A DNA stretch of 64,000 nt from Hepsetus odoe (taxonomy: Eukaryota; Chordata; Actinopteri; Characiformes; Hepsetidae), in contig CM029384.1 of the NCBI GenBank assembly GCA_017165825.1, positions 5,038,343-5,102,342 of the forward strand, written 5' to 3'. A model generated the notes under the pieces. It searched no databases. It was not told the origin of the DNA and saw only the letters and a list, made by a program, of their open reading frames with translations. Of the stretch, positions 1 through 11,200 are shown in pieces. Position 1 is the first letter of the stretch. The number at the start of each line of letters is the position of its first letter. Position numbers and translations under genes: made by a program.

Positions 1-241
1 GATACCTTGGTAGAGCTTGTGGGATTTCACCACTAATTGTTTTAGGCTGATTGTTTGCTTAATGTCAAAATAACCCTAAAGTTTATGGAACTGCCATAGT
101 ACTGGTTCATTCTCTGTTCTAGCAGAAAGCAATTATGTATTGCTAAAATATCTAGAAGTTTGATTTATCTTCATATTACACACCCCTTAATGTGATCTCT
201 TGGCCTCGTGTAAAGATAACGAAATGTCTTCTACACTTTCA

Positions 242-326
242 GCTGCAAATGATGCTTTTTCTCACGATGGTCTTCCAAGCCTTTGTTGCTTTGACGACAG
301 TGCCTAAAAGGCTCCACTGATGCAGC
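242..326 (+). ncRNA. SNORD35: SNORD35 box C/D snoRNA, copy 1 (rps11 intron 1)
   Basis: This is a box C/D snoRNA that guides 2'-O-methylation of 28S rRNA. The terminal stem is GCTGCA (242-247) with TGCAGC (321-326). The C box is ATGATGC at 249-255 and the D box CTGA at 317-320. A C'-like TGACGA lies in the middle. The guide CTCACGATGGTCT (261-273) pairs with 28S AGACCGUCGUGAG with a single G-U pair. Human SNORD35B also sits in an RPS11 intron, which supports the assignment. Confidence 0.88.
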
Positions 327-395
327 CTCTGAGAAAATGGTCCCCAATGTTGACCTTTTTCCACAGTTATGACTAAAGCAATTGTCTCTCAACAG

Positions 396-1615
<1,220 letters not shown>

Positions 1616-1669
1616 AGTGTTTTTTACCTGAACCATTCTGGTTTCCACTGTATTGTCTGGAGGGATGCA

Positions 1670-1675
1670 AATAAA
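1670..1675 (+). terminator. rps11 polyadenylation signal
   Basis: AATAAA lies 55 bp after the rps11 stop codon, giving the short 3'UTR usual for ribosomal protein genes. Confidence 0.85.
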
Positions 1676-1892
1676 ACATCTGCGAATTTTGTCAAGTTGT
1701 TGGTTGATTTGATTTTAGAGGATAAACTGGTCCTGGAACAAAATTGCAAAGGATCAAACTTGCTCAGCCCTCATACTTGTGTAGCATGGTTCAAAAAGAG
1801 TTCTAATGTAAATGGAAGAAAGAAATGATGCCAGGACAAGTAGACACTTGGGTTCCCAGCTGGCACTCGTCTTTAATGTACAGTTGGAGGTG

Positions 1893-2085
1893 CAAAGTGA
1901 CTTGTCATTGTGAGTACACACGGCTTAGCACGCAGTGCAGTTGGGCCTCTGCAGCAGGGGGCAGCTATAAAAGCACCTGGGGAGCAGTGATGGGGTCAGC
2001 ATTTCTGCTCAAGGAATTAACTTATGTGGTAAGGTGGGTTTGGAACACACCTGATCCTGTGGCCAACTCCCTAACCTCTAGGCTG
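1893..2085 (-). mobile_element. tRNA-derived SINE (ACTTTC-tail family), diverged copy
   Basis: The reversed tail (AAAGTGACTTGTCATTGTGA), the reversed core (GGGGAGCAGTGATGGGG) and the reversed tRNA-like head are present. The middle is altered by indels. Confidence 0.7.
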
Positions 2086-2222
2086 TTATTTGATTATATA
2101 ATGTTATTTAAATGTTTAGATAAAGCAACGGGTGTGTTTCTCAATCCTTCCCAAAGCCCCAAAACACTGCTTTTGAGGGGCTATAATAGTGCAGGCTGTT
2201 TTCTTTTCCCAGTTATCTTTGG

Positions 2223-2372
2223 AGCAGTGCTGGCCTAGTGTTTAGGGAAAAGGCTGCTGGATCAGAAGGTCTTGGGTTTGAATTCCAGACCAGTTGGTTG
2301 ATCTGAGGTACCCTAGAAGGTACTGTCCCATCACTGCTCCCCAGGTGCTGGAGATACCTGCCCACTGCTTTC
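2223..2372 (+). mobile_element. tRNA-derived SINE, 3'-truncated
   Basis: The head CTGGCCTAGTGTTTAGGG, the B box GGGTTTGAATTCCAG and the core up to CTGCTCCCCAGGTGCT are present. The copy ends before the tail. Confidence 0.8.
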
Positions 2373-2449
2373 AGAAATAATTTTTCACCTTTATACTACG
2401 ACTTAATGCAGAAAGCATATTAATAGGACCCTGTATACATTACAGGCCA

Positions 2450-3460
2450 GGGTATATATGTGTGTGGGTGTATACAAACTGCCTGTCCGAAAAAATGTCT
2501 TTAACAAAGAAAATGGGTAAGAGCCTCCCAGTGGATAATTACTGCAGAGATTGTTTCAGCTGCAACAACTTATTTAACCCAAACTGATGCGGTGAGTAGC
2601 TTCTCATTACTTAAACAACCATGTCGGAAGAAACAGCCTGTGGTCGTGGAAGAGATGTTCATCTGTTTCAGAAGGTCAAAATTATTGGCATCAAGCAAAG
2701 AGAACATCTAAGGAGATAGCTGAAACCACTAAAACTGGGTGAAGAACTGTCCAACGCATTATTAAAAACTGGAGGGATAGTGGATAATGGGGAACCATCA
2801 TCTTCACAGAAGAAATGCAGTTGGAAAAAATCTTGAATCACTAAAGCAACAGCAGACCTCATGGCTGTGTTCAATAGGGAAAGTAAGAGTTTTTCCACTC
2901 CCACACTGTGAAGGAACTGAACGGATTGGGACTAAACAGCTGTGGAGCCTTAAGAACACCACTGATCAGTGAGGCTAATCACAAAAAAAGGTTTCAATGA
3001 GCTCGGGAGCATAAAGACCTGACTCTGGAGCAGTGGAAGAAGGTCATGTGTCTGATGAGTCCAGATTGACCCTGTCCCAGAGTGATGGGGCATCAGGGTA
3101 AGAAGAGAGGCGCATGAAGTGATGCCCCATCATGCCTAGTGACTATCTCTGCTCGCTTCCGTGGGGCCAGTGCTATGATCTGGTGCTGCAGTTGGTCAGG
3201 TTGAGGTTCAGCAACGTTATGTGACCGAAGAATGAGGTCACCTGACCACCTGAATATACTGAATGACAGGTTATTCCTTCAGTGAACTTCTTCCCTGATG
3301 ACACGAGCAGATTCCAGATGACAACGCCAGGATTCATCAGCTCAGATCGTGAAACAGTGGTTCAGCGAGCAGAGACATCTTCACACATGGATTGGCCACC
3401 TCAGAGTCCAGACCCCCTTGAGCATCTTTGGGATGTGCTGGAGTTTATGCAGCGGTCCAA
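2450..3460 (+). pseudogene. Dead Tc1-like transposon with transposase remnant
   Basis: The transposase start lies at about 2621 (ATG, then SEETACGRGRDVHLFQK). Translation in shifting frames gives Tc1 hallmarks: a helix-turn-helix region (ETTKTG, RIIKNW), a catalytic-region stretch (DLTLEQWKK-like, about 3015-3060) and the late motif HMDWPPQSPD (about 3383-3412). Stop codons and frameshifts are frequent, so no functional enzyme is made. The terminal inverted repeats are not clearly visible. Confidence 0.85.
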
Positions 3461-3854
3461 CTCTCATTTATTTATTTATATCTCTAAAATAAATGTAACT
3501 GACTGGGTTGAGAAGGTAAAGTAAGAATATACATTTTAAGTACAATTTAAAATGGCATTAGTTCCAGCAGAACGGCACCACTGTGTTTCACTGCAGAACA
3601 GCACATTCTCTCCTGCCTTCATCAGTTCCTCCAAATCACTCCAGTTCACTTTAGTCCATCAACAAGCCATGAAATCCATCTTGAACACTCCAGTGTGTGT
3701 TTGGCCCACAGTGTCTCTTTTAATCATTGACTGCACAAAGTAAAAGGAGCTCTTACACAAAGTGAAAGTCGGTCACTAAAGACACACCTGATTGCTATTA
3801 TTATTATTTGTAGTTGTAGTAGTGCTTATTATCACTGTTATTATTTATACCACT

Positions 3855-3984
3855 GCGATGGGCTGGCGACCTGTCCAGGGTGTGTCCCCCGTCCTCGTCC
3901 TGTGTGCTGGGTTGGACACCAGCACTCCCCAGCGACCCCGTTTGGGACAAGTGGCAGAAAATGGATGGATGGATGGATGGATGA
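3855..3984 (+). repeat. Fish repeat with GGCGACCTGTCCAGGGTGTG core and (GATG)n tail
   Basis: This is the 3' half of a dispersed fish repeat that ends in an ATGGATGG run (3961-3984). Related pieces occur elsewhere in the window. I could not assign the family. Confidence 0.7.
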
Positions 3985-4093
3985 TTTATACCACTTTTGA
4001 TATTAAGAAGCCCATACATTTTTCAAAAACGTCCATTTCAGTTCTTTTCACACTGTAGTTTACAATTAAACCTTTCTCAACTCAGGAGGCTGT

Positions 4094-4303
4094 GGTGTAG
4101 GGTGGTGGTGGTCCAGTGGTGGGTACTTGCCTATGGACCTCTGGCTCAAGAGGTCCCAGGTTCCAATCCCACCTCTGGCACTACCACCACTGGGTCCCTG
4201 AGCAAGACCCTTAACCCTGAAGTGTTCCAGGGGGACTGTCCCTGTAATTAGGACATGAAGTCACTCTGGATAAGAGCGTCTGCTAAATGCCGTAAATGTA
4301 AAC
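4094..4303 (+). mobile_element. AFC/HE1-like SINE with LINE-type tail
   Basis: It has a tRNA-like head with B box GGTTCCAATCCCA, the block CCCTGAGCAAGACCCTTAAC, and the tail GTCTGCTAAATGCCGTAAAT typical of fish SINEs mobilised by CR1/L2-type LINEs. It is a different family from the ACTTTC-tail SINEs. Confidence 0.8.
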
Positions 4304-4422
4304 GAGGCTGTGAGTGTATTCATGATCTGGGCAGGATGTGTGCACGCTACGTTCAGGATTTGTACAGCCTGTGTGCAGGATTTGTATGGGACTCCAGGTT
4401 CGGATCTGTGTGCGGGATCTAG

Positions 4423-4700
4423 CAGTATGTGTAGGATCTGTGCAGTATGTGTGCAGTATGTGTAGGATGCGTGCAGTATCTGTGCAGTATGTGTAAGATC
4501 TGCGCAGTATGTGTGCAGTATGTGTAGGATCTGCGCAGTATGTGTGCAGTATGTGTAGGATCTGCGCAGTATGTGTGCAGTATGTGTAAGATCTGCGCAG
4601 TATGTGTGCAGTATGTGTAAGATCTGCGCAGTATGTGTGCAGCAGTATGTGTAGGATCTGCGCAGTATGTGTGCAGTATGTGTAAGATCTGCGCAGGCTG
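4423..4700. repeat. 31-bp minisatellite upstream of hrob
   Basis: A tandem array of a 31-bp unit (GCAGTATGTGTGCAGTATGT followed by GTAGGATCTGC) with about eight imperfect copies. It ends roughly 230 bp before the hrob start codon. It produces long open frames on the minus strand that are only repeat translations. Confidence 0.9.
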
Positions 4701-4929
4701 TGTGCAGTTCCAGCAGGCTGCCACCAGGAGGCGCCACCGGGACTGAAGGCCTGACATCAGCGTGGCGAAACGCGGCAGTGCGTGAGCAGAGTCAGAGCCC
4801 AGCTGAGGCTCGGCGGAGAGCCTGAGCCTCAGATTTGGGCTTTCATGCCGTCCACCGGTAAAAGTGCAAGCGCTTGGGAGACTCGGCTTTGATATCGCGA
4901 TTATAAAGTGTAAACCGGAGTAAAAAGCC

Positions 4930-5021
4930 ATGACGGCCGCGGTGAGTGGAGAGACAGGCTGTAGCACCGCCTGCTAGCCATGCTAACAGCTGCGCAGCAT
5001 ACAGCTAATCTCAGTCCTCTC

Positions 5022-5064
<43 letters not shown>

Positions 5065-5140
5065 GTCTCTCTCTGTCTCTGTCTCTCTCTCTCTCTCCCT
5101 TGCCCTCTCTCTCTCTCTCTTGTCTCTCTTTGTCCCTTCT

Positions 5141-5186
<46 letters not shown>

Positions 5187-5204
5187 TCCCTCTCTCTCAG
5201 TCTC

Positions 5205-5235
<31 letters not shown>

Positions 5236-8200
5236 TCTGCCTCTCTCTCTCTCTCTCTCTGGGTCTCTCTCTCTGTCTCTTCTCTCTCTCTGTCTCTCTC
5301 TCTCTCTCTGTCTCTCTCTCTCTGTCTCTCTCTCTCTCTCTGTCTCTGTCTCTCTCTCTGTCTCTCTCTCTCTCTCTCTCTCAATTTCCAGGCTTGCAAC
5401 AAGAAGTGGAGCGGCCTTTTCAGCGTTGGGGACGATTTCGATGATGAAGTGAGTTGGAGGGTCACACTTGAGCTGTTTGTTTGTTTTTGTTTGTTTGTTT
5501 GTTTGTTTACTTGCTGCCCTTGACAGTCTCTCCTGTAGCCCAGTGTCTTCCAGTCTAATCCTGGGGGTGATTTACCAAGATTTCCCAGTTAGCCACATTA
5601 CATTATCCTTAGATCTGAGGACTGTCCGATAGGAAAAGAGGTGAAGAGTGTTTCTATTGGACGGTCCTCAGATTTAAGCCATTGGATAGGCTTGATTTGG
5701 GGCTTAAACTGAGAAATCCCACTTTGTGAGCCCCAGGATGGGCCAGTGTTACAGGATCTATCGTTATAATAAACTGAATAACGGTGCCTTAATGAGCGTC
5801 TCATTATTAATGAGCGCTTCACCCTGCTCCAGCAACCTGATCTCCACCTCGGGACGTGTTTAGTATGGAGCTGAACAGAGAGGAGCCGTTTTAAAGTCCT
5901 AGGTTTGGCCTGATGCTAGACTAAAGCAGCATTTCTATCATGACTGACGCTGCAGTTCATTTCACGATTAGGTTTAATCTGTCTCTCCATCCGTCCTCTG
6001 AGCGTCTTCTTCTGAGCAGGGTGTGTCGGGGACTGTCCCAGCGCACAGGGCAGAAAAACATCCCGCGCAGGGTGTCGGTCCATTGCAGGGCAGGTTTAAC
6101 CCACACAAACGGTGCCTTGTAAGGGAGTTCGCTAGAACACACCTGATACAGTTTAGCAGCTTATCATGCCTTGATTGGTTGAGTCAGGTGTGTTTAATGT
6201 AGCTCTCTGTTGCAGTCTTTTCTATACTGATTGGCTGTGGCTGCAGGGTTTCAGTTCAAGCAAGTAGAAGTTCTCCTGACCTGATCTAAACAGCTGGGTT
6301 CAGTCTTCGAACCACGGATCAGCTGAACTCTCCTGCTTGGTTGAGTTTAGCTGTTTCCCTCGGGATCAGTCGAGTTGTTCTGATTCTGATAAAACCTTCA
6401 GCTTCACTGGCCCTTCTTGGAAAAGACTGGACACTCCTGCTCCAGCGTGGGCACTTTTTACAGTTTGACGGTAGAAATCGTGGTGTTTTTACCCCAGTAT
6501 GAATGAGAGAAGTAGAATGTAAAAGCTACACGTAGTAATCCTGGAGTGAAAGTGCAGTGTGGTGTTTTTACTTTCTGAAAGTAATAACTTGAGGGGTTTT
6601 AATAAAAGAAGAATCTGCCGTGTGCATCTTTTCAGAGTCTGACATTAACAATCATGGAGGAATTTTAATCCAGTATAAATCTGTTGCCGGATGCTTTGTG
6701 TATCACTGTACAATAGGATTTGTTGGAAGCTGATTGGACAGCCGCATCCGGACCCCCTTCTGCATCAAGATCTACTGCAGAACCAGCGGCTGCACCACTG
6801 CAGGGATCAGCTGCTGTCCACGCCCGCACAGCACCGCAATGCTCCATCGGTCCGTCAGCCGGCTGGTGGGACAGTACTACAGGGCCAGGCTTTTCGGGAT
6901 CACTTGCCCCTCCTGAAGCGTGCTCTGTTAGAGGTTTAAGGAGTATTTCCCATCCAAACTCCTCATCTCCCTCTCTCTCTGCTCCTCACCAACCCACTGC
7001 TTCTCTTCGAGCACCTCTGGGAGGCTCAAATTCTGTTTCATCCCTGCATCCTCCTCCTGCCCAATCAAACCCTCCACCTACTGAACACCCTACCCTCCCT
7101 CTGGATGACTTTGACGAGTGGGACGTGGATCTGGAGGAGCTGGATGAGAGTCTCTTTCACAAAGCCTCCGGGCAACGGCCTGCTTCCCTAATGGACACGG
7201 ACACAGAAAGCATGTCTCCAGCTAAGTGGATGAGATCAGCCGCCGCAGAAGAATGCAGTCCAGTTGTGCCTCCTCTTAGAGGGTTCTGCACTTCTGCTCC
7301 TACGCTTAGACCCCCACAGACAGCTATCAGGGCCCCGTGCCCCAACACTTTTACCCCACGAGGTAACGTACCCTCTTCTCATCGACTGCACAAAGTTATG
7401 CAAACACAATAAGGCAATTATGTTCCTGGAAACTGTGGTTACTCTGTGCTGTGCAATATGTCAGACATGGGACTTGTCCAGGATAGTTTTGTTTGATGAT
7501 GCTTCTACAGGTGGAGGTGAGGTGGGGCGGGGTTGTTGAAAGGTTTTGGAGATTGGTAGCAGAATGTAGTCGGCTTGGTTACAGCCAGTGAGTAAAATTA
7601 GGCTGCACTCCTGAGCAGGGTACGTTACAGTGGGGCGGCGTTGGCCTAGTGGTGAGGGAGTTGATCCCAGATCTGAAGATTGTGGGTTTGATTCCCTCAC
7701 CACTAGGTTGCCCTGTGGTACCCTTGAGCATGGTACCGTCCCGTCACTGCTCCCCAGGAGCTTTCAATAGCTGCCCCCTGCCTCACGTGTGAGAGATTGT
7801 GAAACGCAGCACAACGAAATTCAATGATGAGGGTAGTCACTTTCACTTTCAAATGTTGCTGAGAAAACGGTGTCCAATGAGCAACGGAGCAAGCAGTGGC
7901 TTAGTGGGCCTTCAGGATTGGAAGATCATGGGTTCGAGTCCCAGACCAGTAGGTTGCCCTTAGGTACTGTCCCCATCACTGTTCCCCGGCACTTTCAATG
8001 GCTGTGTGTGTGTATTGGACTTGAATGCAGGAGCAGCATTTCATTGTGGTTCGCTGTGCTGTGTATTCGCAGTAACAAGTTGTTACTTTCACTTCACTTT
8101 AATTTGTTTGGGCATAAAATGAGCCCCAGAACGCATTACTGAAGCAACTTATTTTGATTCAACTGAAAGTTTAGTTGAATGAATTGGTTTGTTGAATCAC

Positions 8201-11200
8201 AAACATTTTGGTTCATTAAAAGAAAACTCATCTGGAAGCTCTGAGATGAAAATGTTGAGTTTGAGAAAATTACTTTTTGTTGAAATAAAGAAAAGTTGGG
8301 GGTGGGGGTCATCTCATTTATTAAATACTGTTAACAATCACAATTGGATATTTCCCCCAAATTGCTCATCTGTAGTGATTGGTTGAAATACAGTCTGATC
8401 AGTATTGAAAGGGCCAGCGTTTGCATTAATTATTCACAAACAATATTATTTTGGGCAGCTTCCCCTCAAAATCCTTACCAGCCCTTTGTAAGGAGCTCTT
8501 CAGCCTGCCGTTTCTCCAGTCCGGGACCTGTGAGAGACTCCCCTGAATTGCAGAGAGGGGTAGTTACTCCGAGAGCACCACAGCGGCGCCCAGATTCCCT
8601 CTTCCCTGCTGTATCTCCTGCCCCATCTCAGACGCGTACACCCCGCCCACTCCATACACCTGTTCTGACCAATCACCTGGTCCAGCTGGTATCCGCAGCC
8701 AATAAGACGCCTCAGAGACCACGGAGAGATGGGGTTCGATCCAAAACGCGACGTTTTCCTGGGCCAGCGGGGGCTTTGCCTCAGCAGGTAAGTCCTCCTG
8801 CTAAGTGTGTCCTTTAACTTGAGCACTGTTGGACTAGTTAGTCAAGATCAGATTGGTGGTGGGTTAGAATATCTGTCATTTCCACAATCTCCCACAAACC
8901 GAAAAGGTCGATCAGATGACCTTTTTTGCTTTTAAGTATGAGGTATATCTACACAGGGATGCTTTTACGGCGGGAGCTCTGCGTTCAGATCTCTATCGTC
9001 TCAGCTTTAGAATCTCCCAAGATAAATTTAATCCAGCTTAAACAGAGCTTCAGTTGTTGTTTGTACCTTCTAATGGCTGCAGTGTCTTTCTGATAACGCG
9101 CTTTTGTTTATCAAGGAAAACAACATACTCAAATTCGCAAACAGTGCAGTGTCTTGGGGCAGAAGGATTTAATTTTTCTCCGTTAAATAAGCTCGCTCGT
9201 AAAACTGTTTTTGTGTCTCGTATCGCAGACCGGTGGACAAAATCTAGATGACATTGTTGTGACAGTGCCGCAGACGCCCGCACATGGAGCTGTGGCTCGC
9301 CTGCGAAATGAGGTAATAAACGCTGAACCTGTAAAAACCCCCCTCGGTTGTCAGATTTAGGCAGAAAGATTACACTGTTGTTGTTGTTGGGGTATGAGTT
9401 TTATTCACTTGAAAGCAACTCAACTTTTTGCTTGGGTACAAAACTAAAGAAGCCAAGTTTAAACAAAACTTTGCCCCATTTATGGAAAGGGGGGAATTAT
9501 GTACAGTAGATTTTTGGATATACCATTGATTGTACCTAGATAGCACTACGTATGGCAGCAGTGGTCTAGGGGTTAAGGACTAGGTCCCAGGACCAGAAGG
9601 TTTTGGGTTTGAATTCCAGATCAGTAGGCTTTCTTGAGGTACCCTTGAGCAAGGTACTGTCCCCATCACTGCTCCCAATAGCTTTCAATAGCTGCTCCCT
9701 GCTGCACGGTGTGTGTGGGTGAAAAGCAGAGGTCGAACAAATGGTCACTTTTCATGAGCTTTCACTCAAGAAATGGTTTGGCCAAACTTTTTTTTTTTTT
9801 TTTTCTTTCTCCCCATACAAGTGGATGATCATTCAGAGGGTTCTAGCTTTGATTTCTACGTTTGCATTTTCTGCTCCTTTCTATGTGGGTTTTCCCTCAA
9901 ATCCTAAAGAAATGCATGTCAGGTAGATTGGAGATGCTAAATTGTCCCCTAGGTGCAAGTGTTTGTCTTTGAGTCTGCTCTTCAAAGGACCAGCACACTC
10001 TGCAGGTTGCACTATACTCCTTTCTTGCGCTGTGATGCGTTTAATGTCTAGTTATTAAAATAATGTATCGTTTTTAGCACCAAGAGGCACGCCTTCTTCC
10101 ATCCGGCTGACTGAGTGTGCCTGTTTGCGTGTAAACAGGTCCCAAGTTCCCAAGTGAGTGAAGAAGAGGAGTTCAGTGGTGGTCCGTGGGCAGCAATGAA
10201 GGTTGAAATGGGATTGGACGAGAGGAACCCTTCCTGTTTCCTGCATTCGTACAGCATCGTTATGGTTCTGCGTAAAGTAAGGAGAATATTTAAAACCTAA
10301 GTTTATTTCCTGACTGGTTAATGTGCAAAAATACTGCTCCTCCATTGTATGCAGTATGTATTTATTTATTTATTTATTTATTTATTTATTATTTATTTTT
10401 TTCCTCTTCCCAGTATCTATATTTAGGTTCCTGGGGTATGGTCCCATGGGCTGTCCTGTTTGGATCCATAAATAAATGTTTCCCTTGTGCAATTCATGCG
10501 TAGAGGGGCGCCGCTAGGCTGTAATCAAGACTGAGCAGTCTTAAATTAAAACGATTATTAAAAACACCATCCGTCCTCTTAATGCAGCCGTTAAAATTTT
10601 AATGTGTTTTTTCGACACGCCATAACGAACTACTTCTAATGGCTGACGCATATTCATTATTCATGTGTTACTTCATCAGCCTTCTAGAAGCTTTAAGGTT
10701 GTGGGGGGTCTTGTTTCATTGTTTTGTTATTCTGATGAGTTTTCTTTGTGTAATATCTGCTGTGGGCTTTACCCTTCTCCCTTCTCCCAGGCTGCGCTGC
10801 GACAGCTGGTGAAGAATAAGGTTCCTAACATGGCAGTGGTTTTGAAGAGCATCTTGCACACACACGCTGATGCCAAAGCAGTGTTCAGGGATCCCACAGG
10901 TAAGGCCACTTCCTGAGGGTTAATAGTATCGTTTAGAATCCATTTAAACGGATGAATATTGCAACAAACCCAGTCTGAAATGGCACACAGTCACAGAGCA
11001 CCGTCCTGTATGTCGTCATCTGAATTCCGAAAGGATGAAAATCGGGGGGGGGTTTGGGAATTTGTCATTCCTAGTCAACACTGGTGATCAGCTGGCTGTT
11101 TACCAACGTGTATCGCACGTTTCTTGTTTTTCCCCTTTTATTTTAATTCCCTCTTTGTTTGATTTTTATCTAGATTTTCGTTTTCCTTTCTTCATTCATG

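Noticed and set aside
1825..2238. 137-aa plus-strand frame
   Set aside because: It spans a reversed SINE and unique flank; no protein feature.
4423..4700. CRISPR-like regular repeats
   Set aside because: The repeats are contiguous without unique spacers and this is a vertebrate genome.
4261..4967. Long minus-strand frames of 158 and 182 aa
   Set aside because: They translate the 31-bp minisatellite (repeating HTAHILRRSYTYC) and have no conserved domain.
4980..5465. Ser/Leu-rich and Arg/Glu-rich frames of 110-160 aa
   Set aside because: They are translations of the (CT)n microsatellite in hrob intron 1.
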